Source of the DNA: Vibrio xiamenensis
GTDB taxonomy: Bacteria; Pseudomonadota; Gammaproteobacteria; Enterobacterales; Vibrionaceae
Assembly (NCBI RefSeq): GCF_900100015.1
Contig: NZ_FNDD01000011.1
Coordinates: 1-64,000 of the forward strand
DNA: 64,000 nucleotides
Direction: 5' to 3'
Shown: positions 9,247 to 18,800 of the stretch, in pieces
Layout: the number at the start of each line of letters is the position of its first letter
Numbering within the stretch: the first letter of the stretch is position 1
Made by a program: the position numbers and the translations under genes
Notes under the pieces: model-generated
Databases searched by the model: none
What the model was told of the DNA's origin: nothing
What the model saw: only the letters and a program-made list of their open reading frames with translations

Positions 9247-11181
9247 ATGTCTCAACCTTCTCAAGTTAATGAATACTCACAAGATATAGATAATGAGCGG
9301 CGCAGAATGCTGCAATTTTTAGCGGGTGCGCCACTGCTGCCTTTAACCGGTGGTGTGATTGGGTCACTGTTTAGTTCGGAGTCGCTAGCGGCTAGCAATG
9401 CCACATTGGACTTTATTCGCTTTGTATCAATGGATGCACCAAGTTTGGATAATCCAAGTGCAATGTCGACCACCACAATTAATTCCGCATTGGAACTCAA
9501 ACTCAGTGATGGTTCGAGTCGCCAAGTGGCACTCGCATACAAACCATTTTTCATCACAGGGGATAAGGTACCTGATGGCAATGGTAATACTGTAGTCGCA
9601 GGCGGTTACTATGATATTCACAATCAGCCGATTTTAGATAGTACCGCAAACAATCGTCAGTTCTTCTCTGATTGTCCAGACGGCAGCAGCTTATTAACGG
9701 TTGATGGCGCACACGTCGACGGTGTGTATGGTAACCCAGTATTCGCGGTGGTGCAGTTTGAATACACCACGCGAAATGGTGCCGAGGAAGATATGTATGG
9801 CCGTTTGCCATCGCCGATTGCGGTGCTTACGCTCGATCAAAATCCGCAAACCGGTGAGCTCAAACTGGTGAAATACCATAATGTGGATACTTCGAGTGTC
9901 GGCGGTTTGTGGATCACCTGCGGCGCTAGTCTCTCCCCGTGGGGAACACATCTTTCAAGCGAAGAGTATGAACCGGATGCATCGGATTTGGCGAACGATC
10001 AGTTCAAAGCGTACAGCAAAAACTTGTTTGGTGATGAAAACCATGCCACACCATATAACTACGGTCATTTACCAGAAGTGACGGTCAATAAAGATGGCAC
10101 CGCAAGCATCGAAAAACATTATTGTGTTGGGCGCATTTCGCACGAATTAGTTCAAGTGATGCCGGATGAGCGCACCGTATTGATGGGGGATGACGCAACC
10201 AATGGTGGCTTGTTCATGTTTATTGCTGACAACAAACGCGATCTTTCGTCGGGCAAACTTTACGTTGCTAAGTGGAGCCAGACTTCGTCAAAAGGGGCAG
10301 GCGCGGGTGACATTAGCTGGATCAAACTTGGTGAAGCCAATAGCAATGAAATCAAAGCATTGGTCGATGGCGGTATTAAAGCTTCCGATATCATGGATAT
10401 ACGCACAGAGAACCCTAATGATGCCAGCTTTAGTCACATTCGTTACAGCGGTAGCGATAACTGGGTGAAACTCAAGCCTGGGATGGAAAAGGCCGCGGCA
10501 TTTTTGGAGACTCACCGTTTTGCTGCGCTGGTTGGCGGCTCACTGGGATTTACCAAAATGGAAGGCACTACCGTCAATGTTGCCGACAAAAAAGCCTATT
10601 CGGCCATGTCGTATATCTATAAAAGTATGACCGATGGTAGCACTGATATTCACGTTGAAGGGCCAAAAGCCGGCGCTGTGTATGAGCACTCTCTTACTGG
10701 CGTGCAAAAAGACAGTGATGGAAATGTGATTGACAGTGAATGGGTGTCAGTGCATATGCATGCACCGTACAATCTAGTTGGCCAAGACTTGAAAGCGCCA
10801 GATGCACTCGGTAATACAGCGCATGCTGATCGCATCGCCAATCCTGATAACATCAAGTTCTCGGAAAAACTGCGTACTTTATTTATTGGAGAAGACAGTG
10901 GGAATCACGTTAATAACTTCCTTTGGGCATACAATGTTGATAGCGGAGAGCTATCGCGAGTGATGTCTTGCGCAGCTGGCGCTGAGTCAACCGGTTTGCA
11001 TGCGGTCGATGAGATCAATGGCTGGACTTACATTATGAGTAACGCGCAGCATCCCGGCGATTGGGAAAGCCCGCTTCATGACAAAGTCAAAGATGTTTTG
11101 GACCCTTATGTTCGCGCCAACTATAAAGATCGTTATGGTTCGACAGTCGGCTATATTACTGGTATGCCGAAATTGGCGTAA
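9247..11181 (+). CDS. phoX: PhoX-family alkaline phosphatase, Tat-exported
   Basis: A periplasmic phosphatase of about 644 residues. The family hydrolyses phosphate monoesters, using calcium and iron, when phosphate is scarce. The N-terminus has the twin-arginine type signal RRRMLQFLAGAPLLPLTGG, so the protein would be exported folded by Tat. Typical PhoX segments are GGLWITCGASLSPWGTHLSS (which contains the family Cys), SSEEYEPD, SHELVQVMPDERTVLMGDD, FIGEDSGNHVNNFLWAYNVD and SAQHPGDWESP. The ATG at 9247 is preferred over the GTG at 9193 because AAGGAG lies 7 nt upstream of it. It is monocistronic. Confidence 0.88.
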   Translation: MSQPSQVNEYSQDIDNERRRMLQFLAGAPLLPLTGGVIGSLFSSESLAASNATLDFIRFVSMDAPSLDNPSAMSTTTINSALELKLSDGSSRQVALAYKPFFITGDKVPDGNGNTVVAGGYYDIHNQPILDSTANNRQFFSDCPDGSSLLTVDGAHVDGVYGNPVFAVVQFEYTTRNGAEEDMYGRLPSPIAVLTLDQNPQTGELKLVKYHNVDTSSVGGLWITCGASLSPWGTHLSSEEYEPDASDLANDQFKAYSKNLFGDENHATPYNYGHLPEVTVNKDGTASIEKHYCVGRISHELVQVMPDERTVLMGDDATNGGLFMFIADNKRDLSSGKLYVAKWSQTSSKGAGAGDISWIKLGEANSNEIKALVDGGIKASDIMDIRTENPNDASFSHIRYSGSDNWVKLKPGMEKAAAFLETHRFAALVGGSLGFTKMEGTTVNVADKKAYSAMSYIYKSMTDGSTDIHVEGPKAGAVYEHSLTGVQKDSDGNVIDSEWVSVHMHAPYNLVGQDLKAPDALGNTAHADRIANPDNIKFSEKLRTLFIGEDSGNHVNNFLWAYNVDSGELSRVMSCAAGAESTGLHAVDEINGWTYIMSNAQHPGDWESPLHDKVKDVLDPYVRANYKDRYGSTVGYITGMPKLA

Positions 11182-11198
11182 TTTACCGTTTCAATGGA

Positions 11199-11226
11199 AA
11201 AAGGGCAGTCATTTGGCTACCCTTTT
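11199..11226. terminator. Hairpin between convergent phoX and binding-protein genes
   Basis: Arms AAAAGGG and CCCTTTT lie between the two stop codons. The A- and T-runs allow termination in both directions. The stem is short and the loop is 14 nt, so it may be weak. Confidence 0.55.
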
Positions 11227-11242
11227 CGTAACAAATTAGAGC

Positions 11243-12211
11243 TCAAGGTCCTACATAACGAGTCGTGAAGTTCTGAATATATGAAACGCTAGGAATGGCA
11301 CGATTTTCCGCAATAGCGAGCATAATTTTGTAGCTCAGTACCCCGATATCCGCGAAATTGATTTTGACATATCCGTGGACCAGCTTTTGTTCAAGTAACT
11401 CGTCAATGCCTTCCACTTCGCCCACCACAACCAAAAGTTTGGTTTGGCCTGAGGTGAGGTCGTCACGAAATGGTGCAATGGTACGGTAGAACTGACTGAT
11501 ATTCGCGATGGGCCAGTGCCCAGTAGAAAGCAGAGCATCAGGCTTGATCTCTTCAAGTGTAAAAGACAACTCATCCATGGTTCTGGCAATACTGTCAGCG
11601 GTGTTCCAAGGTGAGCGAGAACATTCATACCAACCATGCTCACCGTCTAACTTTTGGTCGATGGCAAAACTATCATCTTGGCTGAGCGTACTACGAATAC
11701 CGATCATCCTCATGTCGAGGTTGGATTCGTTCGCGGCCGTCATTAAACAAATGTGAGCACCTTGAGGATAAAGCTGCTTGGCAATTTCAGCCAAATGCTC
11801 GCCCACTTCTTGATTGTCGATGCCGACATAACCCCGGCTTAAGCCGCGGTCTTGCTCTTCAAATGGGGAGTCGAAAGTGATGATAGGAACTTGGACGTCT
11901 TTGAGGGCTTCCGCGACATAATCGGATTTCGTAACCGAAATGGCAAGAGCATCAAAGTGTTGGCTCGCGAGTGCTTCTTTGATTGCAACGACTTGAGAGC
12001 GAGGGTTGGCAGAGCCGAGCGCGCCAATAAAGACACATTGATTACCATCTTTTTCAGCTGCATGTAAGCAGCCTTGCCATGCTCTTTCAAAATTAATGTC
12101 GTTTTTGGTTTTTCCGACGATGCCAAACGTCAACCCTTGAGCGAGAGTGTCGGGCGCTGAACAAAGCATCACTCCTAAGCCGACTAACCCGCCCCAAATA
12201 CCTAGTTTCAT
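11243..12211 (-). CDS. Orphan periplasmic sugar-binding-type protein (type 1 fold)
   Basis: A 322-residue exported protein. A signal peptide (GGLVGLGVMLCSAPDTLAQ) is followed by a ribose/galactose-binding-protein fold: LTFGIVGKTKNDINFERAW opens the first lobe, and the hinge region has VPIITFDSPFEEQDRG and GYVGIDNQEVGEHLAE, which match the usual D-S and G-x-D-N-x-x-x-G binding segments. No permease or ATPase gene is nearby. It may therefore serve a remote ABC system, or present a ligand to a membrane sensor such as a LuxP/TorT-type partner. That role is only inferred. Confidence 0.75.
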   Translation of the reverse strand: MKLGIWGGLVGLGVMLCSAPDTLAQGLTFGIVGKTKNDINFERAWQGCLHAAEKDGNQCVFIGALGSANPRSQVVAIKEALASQHFDALAISVTKSDYVAEALKDVQVPIITFDSPFEEQDRGLSRGYVGIDNQEVGEHLAEIAKQLYPQGAHICLMTAANESNLDMRMIGIRSTLSQDDSFAIDQKLDGEHGWYECSRSPWNTADSIARTMDELSFTLEEIKPDALLSTGHWPIANISQFYRTIAPFRDDLTSGQTKLLVVVGEVEGIDELLEQKLVHGYVKINFADIGVLSYKIMLAIAENRAIPSVSYIQNFTTRYVGP

Positions 12212-12437
12212 GTCGAATATCTCGCTCTATGTTATTGTTTAAACTATGCGAATAGCTTTCTAAACTATAGTTCATCTCGCAATACTGCAGTGCAAATTTT
12301 TTGTTCTCTCATGCTGTAAATTCGATATTCGATAAGTCGGCGTTTAGTGAAGCTACAAAGATATGACTCGATTCTTACTTATCGGTCTTCGTTGTTGATT
12401 ACCATGAAGATTCCCCCATGGATAAAAGAATGTTGTG

Positions 12438-13160
12438 ATGAAAATGTTTCATTCAAAAATGTGTCTTGCTGCACTACTTACATTGGTAAGTGGATTGAGT
12501 GCGGCGCAAGATTTTAGTCGTGAACAAGGGCTTGCTTATGGTCCGAACGATCGCTATGAACAAGAGATCGTACGTTTTGAAAAGCGTGAACAAGCCAATC
12601 CATCACCGCAAGGGGCGATAGTGTTTATTGGCAGTTCAAGTATTGGCTATTGGAGTGGTACTGTGCGTGATGATATGGCGCCGCTTAGCGTGATACCTCG
12701 CGGGTTTGGTGGCAGTAATATGAACGATGCTTTGCATTATGCCGACCGCATTGTGCTGGCTTACAAGCCGCGCGCCGTGGTGTTATATGAAGGCGATAAT
12801 GACATTGCGCAAAAAGTTGGGCCTGCGCGAATTGTAGATACGTTTGATAAGTTCGTGGCTAAAATTCATGCCTCACTTCCCGACTGTCGTATCTATGTGA
12901 TGTCGATTAAATCCAGTGTTGCTAGAAGTTCTCACTGGCCAAAAATTCAAGCCACTAATGAGCTACTTAAGCAAAGGGCGGAAAATAATCCGTTACTGAC
13001 ATACGTTGATGTGGCGACGCCAATGTTTGGCGAAGATGGTAAGCCGCGCCGCGAACTGTTCAAAGAAGATATGATTCACATGCAGCGTGCTGGTTATATT
13101 GTATGGCGCGATACCCTCAAGCCGGTGTTATTAAACAACGAACTTCAATATGAGAAGTAA
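12438..13160 (+). CDS. Exported SGNH/GDSL-type hydrolase
   Basis: A 240-residue secreted esterase-like protein. The signal peptide (MCLAALLTLVSGLSAAQ) is followed by the four SGNH blocks: FIGSSSIGYW with the nucleophile Ser, RGFGGSNMND with the Gly, YEGDNDIA with the Asn, and DMIHMQRAGY with the Asp-x-x-His pair. The family hydrolyses acetyl or other ester bonds on lipids or polysaccharides; the substrate is unknown. The open frame begins with GTG at 12435, but the ATG at 12438 (or 12447) is more likely. Confidence 0.85.
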   Translation: MKMFHSKMCLAALLTLVSGLSAAQDFSREQGLAYGPNDRYEQEIVRFEKREQANPSPQGAIVFIGSSSIGYWSGTVRDDMAPLSVIPRGFGGSNMNDALHYADRIVLAYKPRAVVLYEGDNDIAQKVGPARIVDTFDKFVAKIHASLPDCRIYVMSIKSSVARSSHWPKIQATNELLKQRAENNPLLTYVDVATPMFGEDGKPRRELFKEDMIHMQRAGYIVWRDTLKPVLLNNELQYEK

Positions 13161-13424
13161 ATAATATTTCATATTGATGTATTTTAATGGCGCATATCTT
13201 AACGATGTGCACCATTTTTATCGGGTTGCCGCCAGCTCGATTGGGTTTCGATCAGGTTAAAGTAATCAATCATCTTATTCACTTATTAGACAAATCCGTG
13301 CATTCAATTTATTTTGCTATGAATTAACGCTATTTCGAGTCTATGCGACACCACCTAATCGCTTAATAAAATGAGATCATACGTCGCCCGTTAAAGTCAT
13401 TGCTCAAATTTATGTAGAGAATTG

Positions 13425-13748
13425 ATGATGATTAGTTTAATGACGAATTTCCTACTACTCACAACCGCTATCCATCTTTGCTATATTGGCTATCCCTTCT
13501 TAGGTCAACCGATCAAATCGTCTTGGCAATGGATAAAACATCATCCCAAAGCATTTCTAATTGATGTTACCTTACGTGCGCCAACATTTTATTTTTTACT
13601 AGGTGGAGTGACATTCATTTTACCCGCTTGGACGACTTGGGTGTGTATGGTGGGATTTGTCTCTTCATTAATTTTGTTGTTTACGTCACCACCAAGAAAC
13701 TATGGCGAACATTCGGCAGACGATGAAAACTTTGGCCCAAATGAATAA
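13425..13748 (+). CDS. Small membrane protein of unknown function
   Basis: About 107 residues with two or three hydrophobic helices: TNFLLLTTAIHLCYIGYPFL at the start, and FYFLLGGVTFILPAWTTWVC plus VGFVSSLILLF in the second half. The tail is acidic (HSADDENFGPNE). I do not recognise a family. The start could be any of the consecutive TTG/ATG/ATG codons at 13422-13428. It lies alone between two intergenic regions. Confidence 0.6.
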   Translation: MMISLMTNFLLLTTAIHLCYIGYPFLGQPIKSSWQWIKHHPKAFLIDVTLRAPTFYFLLGGVTFILPAWTTWVCMVGFVSSLILLFTSPPRNYGEHSADDENFGPNE

Positions 13749-13787
13749 CATTAATCGCCTAACGCTTAATGCCTAGCCAAAAACAAC

Positions 13788-13827
13788 CGATGCGCTCGCT
13801 GTGAGAAGAATGATAGCCGGCGCATCG
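13788..13827 (+). terminator. Imperfect terminator-like hairpin after the small membrane protein
   Basis: Arms CGATGCGCTCGCT and AGCCGGCGCATCG pair over 13 positions with two mismatches, 14-nt loop, then TTTCTT. It could serve the rightward gene and also lies beyond the end of the leftward ParB/Srx-fold gene. Confidence 0.5.
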
Positions 13828-13870
13828 TTTCTTGGGGCTCATTTAAGTGCTGAAATGCTTTTCAGATGTG

Positions 13871-14824
13871 TTACAACACCTTCTTGAAATCGAGCATATA
13901 CAGCACTTTACCTTTGCCTTCTTTAAATAACTTCTTAAACGCCTTTTCATTAAATTCATCGAGTTGGCCCATTTGCTTGGCCGATTTACCCGAACCGCCG
14001 ATATTGTCGCTGTCGGTGTCGATAATCGCGTTACTGATATCGATGATCGCTTGGCGGTAACCTTGCTTGCCATGAAGGTTGTATTTGCTAAGGTCAATTT
14101 GTTTGCGAAGCTCTCGAGCCCAGTAAAACTCCAAAAATGGTACTGGAGAGTGTGGCTTTTCCCAACCAACATCGCGGGTGAAATACATCAGTGCACGGAA
14201 TTGATCGTTTTCAAAATGGCTTAAACCCAGCGAGGTGGGTAGGGCATCGGCGGTAATTTCTTCGCCTTTGTTATTCTCAAGCCAAGTATTACCATCGACT
14301 TGCATTGCGCCCCAAAACGCATCCATTGAGTTAAGGCCGCGATAATCTTTTGCCACGACAACGTGGATTTTGAAATCTTCGCCGCCGCCAGCCATCTGCC
14401 AGAAGGTGTTAAAGGTGTGGTGCCCATCGGTGAGGTAATAATCGCCATTCGGTGCAATGACGATGGTTTTCATATCTTCAGTGCGACTGCCAACCGGCTC
14501 TTTACATTCATAACTGCTTGCATCGTTTGGCTTAGAACTAGCTGGCTCGAAGTGTTTAATGCCTTTTTGACCGTTCGCCTCGCAGATTTCATCGAACTGT
14601 TTTTCAGGATCTTGTCGATAACGGCCAAGCTTGTAGTAGATTTGGTCAAAGCCAACACTTGTTTGGGTTGGGTGAAGCTGTTTAAGCTCAACCTCAGTGA
14701 CGCTGCCCGCGTGCAGTGATTCTGCGTTGGCGAGATTGAGTGTCAACGCCAGGTTGGATGCCAAAATCAGGCTTGAGCTAATCAACAGTGTTGAGACGCT
14801 TGAAACTAGCGTTTTGAATTGCAT
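13871..14824 (-). CDS. Exported ParB/Srx-fold protein (ParBc_2 type)
   Basis: About 317 residues. A Sec signal peptide (STLLISSSLILASNLALTL, cleavage near LANAES) is followed by a ParB/sulfiredoxin-like domain. The domain begins VTEVELKQLHPTQTSVGFDQ and has the hallmark TDGHHTFNTFW, equivalent to the G-x-x-R/H nucleotide-binding segment of the superfamily. I place it in the 'putative ParB-like nuclease' group of exported proteins. Cytosolic ParB partners are absent, so it has no role in plasmid partition. The true start is ATG at 14824, preceded by AGGAAAAATATC. The actual reaction is unknown. Confidence 0.75.
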   Translation of the reverse strand: MQFKTLVSSVSTLLISSSLILASNLALTLNLANAESLHAGSVTEVELKQLHPTQTSVGFDQIYYKLGRYRQDPEKQFDEICEANGQKGIKHFEPASSKPNDASSYECKEPVGSRTEDMKTIVIAPNGDYYLTDGHHTFNTFWQMAGGGEDFKIHVVVAKDYRGLNSMDAFWGAMQVDGNTWLENNKGEEITADALPTSLGLSHFENDQFRALMYFTRDVGWEKPHSPVPFLEFYWARELRKQIDLSKYNLHGKQGYRQAIIDISNAIIDTDSDNIGGSGKSAKQMGQLDEFNEKAFKKLFKEGKGKVLYMLDFKKVL

Positions 14825-14914
14825 GATATTTTTCCTATTAATAGTGAATGCACACATCCTAACCAGCTTGTATGACACATTTATTCCAATTGGCCCTATT
14901 ATCATCCTTAAGAG

Positions 14915-15865
14915 TCAGTTTTTCTCCAGGACTCGAATCGATAAACTCACGGCTGAGGTGCGGTTATCCACTTCAAGTTTTTTGTAGATCTGCTCAAGGT
15001 GCTTGTTGACGGTACGTGGGCTCATTTGCAGAATTTGCGCAATTTCCCAGTTGGTTTTGCCAAATGACAACCAATACAGCACTTGCGACTCACGCTTGGT
15101 GATATTAAATACGCTGCGCAAATCGTCTTCACTGCCGGCCTGCTTTGGCACATTGATGCGTAGCAGCACATGAAAATGTTCATCACTGCCTGCCACACAA
15201 GCTTCAAGCGGTTCGTTAAGTTGAGTAAGGCGCAGAGGCTTGTCGCTGTTGCCGCCAGCGAGCCAAGCGGCGATATCCGGTTGCAGTTTGGCCCATATCT
15301 GATTGATATCATGCCCAAAATGGGAGGATGTTGCGTCACTTCCATGTAAAGTTGTTGGCACGCAAAGCTTGCTCAAGAGCTCTAGTGCGTGCGGTGTGGC
15401 CCATTCGAGATCGCCAAGTTTCGATACGCAAAAAATAAACTGTCCGGCGTAATCAAGCGCGGCTTGCGCCGATTTTGCCATCTGCGCGTTATGGCTATGC
15501 ACGCGAATTCTTGCCAGCACTTCATCGGGCACCACCGGTTTGGTGATGTAATCCACGCCGCCCGCTTCAAAGCCCTTAATAACGTGTTTCGAGTCGTTGA
15601 GTCCGGTCATAAAAATGATCGGCACAGCGGGCAGGCGCTCTTTGAGCCGAAGGCAGGTATCAAAGCCGTCAAGTTCGGGCATTACCGCATCAAGCAGCAC
15701 CACATCGGGCTGAATTTTTTCAACGATGGCAAGCGCCTGCAAGCCATTGAGCGCCACTAATACCGTCAATCCTGCTTGGTTTAAGGTGGCGTTTAACATG
15801 CCGAGCGATTCGGGAGAATCGTCGACAACTAATACAATCAGTGTGTTTGCAGCGAGGTCATTCAT
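14915..15865 (-). CDS. Response regulator with LuxR-type DNA-binding domain
   Basis: A 316-residue regulator. The receiver domain (residues 8-125) has the acidic pair in VLVVDDSPES, the phospho-acceptor Asp in VVLLDAVMPELDGFD, Thr in FMTGL and Lys in TKPV. A middle segment of about 110 residues has no clear similarity. The C-terminal LuxR-type helix-turn-helix reads LSFGKTNWEIAQILQMSPRT then VNKHLEQIYKKL. Its first 8 bp overlap the end of the upstream kinase gene, so the two are co-translated and are almost certainly cognate. It probably controls the divergent urt-ure genes. Confidence 0.88.
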   Translation of the reverse strand: MNDLAANTLIVLVVDDSPESLGMLNATLNQAGLTVLVALNGLQALAIVEKIQPDVVLLDAVMPELDGFDTCLRLKERLPAVPIIFMTGLNDSKHVIKGFEAGGVDYITKPVVPDEVLARIRVHSHNAQMAKSAQAALDYAGQFIFCVSKLGDLEWATPHALELLSKLCVPTTLHGSDATSSHFGHDINQIWAKLQPDIAAWLAGGNSDKPLRLTQLNEPLEACVAGSDEHFHVLLRINVPKQAGSEDDLRSVFNITKRESQVLYWLSFGKTNWEIAQILQMSPRTVNKHLEQIYKKLEVDNRTSAVSLSIRVLEKN

Positions 15866-18800
15866 GAGTCAGTCCATTAATCTTTGTGACGATATCGGCA
15901 AAGCGACATTGCTGCGCGTCCTCGCGCATAGCGTGAATAAAGGCGCTGCCTTGGTGTCCTTGGGCTTCCAATTTATCCAGCAGCGAATTAAAGGCGCTTA
16001 AATAGCCAATTTCGGCGTAACTTTTCAGCTGCGCGAGTTCAGCGTTGCTAGGATAACTCGACGCAGCGGCTAAAGATGAGCCCTTCGCCACGTAAGTCCA
16101 TTCAATGCTCAATAATTGGCTCAGTTTGCCCAGTAGTTGCGATATCACTACTGGCTTAGTCAGGTAGCCATTGTGATAGCGCTGCAGTTGGCTCACGTTC
16201 TCTTGATTACCAATTTCCAGCTCTTGAATATTGGCCGATAGCATCACAATCGGTTGCTGATAATGCTGCTGGCGCAGTTTGATAGCCAACTGCCAGCCAT
16301 TCACCTGCGGCATAAAAATATCGAGCATAAACAAGTCGATGTGATGGTTTTTAGCAAGGGTGAGTGCCGTATCTGCGTTACTGGCCTTAAGTACTTTAAA
16401 TCCGAGCGGGCTAAGAATATTGCTAATGAGCTCGCGCTGATCGTGAATGTCATCGACCACCAAAATGGTTTTCACCGCGCCAAGGTAGCCCGTCACGGCG
16501 GTGTTAGACAGCTCTGGCTCGCTTTGATAATCGCGAATCGGCGGTAACATCATGTTGAGTGTAAAGGTACTACCGCAATCTTTTTCACTGACACATGTTA
16601 TCTCGCCGCCCATCAGTTCGGCCAGTGCATTGGAAATGGTTAAGCCAAGGCCGGTGCCGTTAATGTGCTCGGTTTGCGCCGATTGAATACGTTCAAACGG
16701 GCGAAATATCAGGGCTTGTTCATCGCTGGAAATCCCAATGCCGGTGTCGCTAACTTGAAAACGCGCCACTTGGTTTCGATAACTGACCGAAAACACGATC
16801 ATGCCTTTTTCGGTATATTTCACCGCGTTATTGAGTAAGTTAATTAGAATTTGCCGCAATCTTTGTTTGTCGGCACTAACAAATTTAGGCAGTTGGCTGG
16901 CAAAGTGATGCTCAAAATCAAGTCCTTTACGCTCGGCTTGCAATTCAAATACTTCGACCAACTGCTCAAGCAGCGAATGAAGATTGAATTGGTCACGATG
17001 CAGCTCCATTCGACCAGCTTCGATTTTGGAAATTTCCAGTAAGCTTTCCAATAAATCACCGAGATGCTTACCATTTCGCTGCAAAGTCTCTGCATATTGG
17101 CGCTTTTGCGCGCTGAGTTCTTGGTCGTTACTCAGCAGCTGGGCGTAGCCGAGCAATACATTGAGTGGGGTACGCAGCTCATGGCTAAGCCCGGCTAGAT
17201 AACGGCTTTTGGCGTTGTTGGCGGTTTCCGCTTGGCGTTTGGCGCGCTCCAGTTCTTCGGAGGTGCGTTGGTGGGCAGTGATTTCTTTTGATAACAGATT
17301 GGTGTGGGCTTGCAGTTCGTTCATGGCCAAACGGCTACTACGCCGAGCCAGCACAAACAGCCAACTGATCACGCCAATTGGGATCAAAAGCAGTGTAAAG
17401 GCTTTGAATAGGCTGAGCGATAACGCGCTCATTTTCAGGCTATCCAAACTTGGCACTTGGCTGTAGGCGAGCGCCAAGATGGCGCCAATGGCAAGGCTCA
17501 TCAATACCATCACCATCACAAACTGGCTCACGGAAGAAGACAGATTGCCAATCCAATGGCCGGGTAAATAGGGGCTAAGGAAGCGCTTTAATTGGGCGTG
17601 AAAGGTGGCCTCTGGGCGACATTTGTCATGGCAGCGCACATCGAGCGAGCAACACAATGAGCAAATATGGCCTTTATAAGCTGGGCAAAGTGCCATATCT
17701 TCCTCTTCAAAGCGATGTTCGCACACCACACAAGTATGCTCTTGCTCTCCTTGGCGGTAGATGACATTTTTCGGCACCAGATAAAACCGGCTGCGGGTGG
17801 CGAGTGCAATCAGCGGCGCGGTCAAAAATGGCAGGGCAAAAGAGAGATAGGAAGCAAAGGCTTTGACAATATCGTTGAACGCGCCGAGATGAGCGGCGAG
17901 ACCAAAACTGGAGGCGATGATCATTGACCCAAGACCAACCGGGTTAATGTCGTAAAGTTTGGAACGCTTAAACTCAATGTGTTTGGGGCTAAGGCCGAGC
18001 GGCTTATTAATCACTAGGTCGGCAACAATACTGCCAATCCACGCCAGCACCAGCACGGAATAGACTTGCAGCGTCTGTTCAATCAGTTGATAGACGCCAA
18101 GCTCCATTAAAAGTAGCGCAATCAAGACATTAAATACCATCCACACCACACGTCCGGGATGATGATGGGTTAAACGCGAGAAAAAATTCGACCATGCCAG
18201 CGAGCCGGCATAGGCGTTAGCCACGTTAATTTTGAGCTGAGAAATGATCACAAAGCAGCCGGCGCACAGCAGTGCCAGCTTGGTATTGTCTGTGGTGTAT
18301 TGAAACACGTTAACGTACATGTGCGCAGGATCGCTGGCAAATTGCGGCGCAATGCCGCGGGTGATGGCAAGCCAAGCAAGAAAACTGCCCAAGGCAATTT
18401 TAAGTGCGCCAAACAGCATCCAACCCGGGCCGCCAATCAGCATTGCCGCCCACCAACGCCATTTGCTCGATGGTGTTTGTGCGGGCAAAAAGCGCAGAAA
18501 ATCGACCTGCTCGCCAATTTGCGCCACCACTGACAGCAGCACCGCTGAGGCGGCGCCAAACAGTAGCCAATCAAATTGCGGCGCATGTCCGGATACGCCG
18601 CCATAATCGAGCCATTGTTCAAGTTGACTATCAGGATGACTAAACACATAAAACAGTGGAATGATTTGCATCAGTAGCCACAAGGGCTGTGACCACATCT
18701 GAAAGCGCCCGATATTGGAGATGCCAAGGGTGACCAGTGGAATAACAATCACCGCGCTTAAGATATAACCCCAAAACAGTTCGATGCCAAACAGCAGCTG

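Noticed and set aside
13871..14824. Plasmid or phage partition gene
   Set aside because: The ParB-like domain has a signal peptide and no parA neighbour, and there are no phage or plasmid genes around it.
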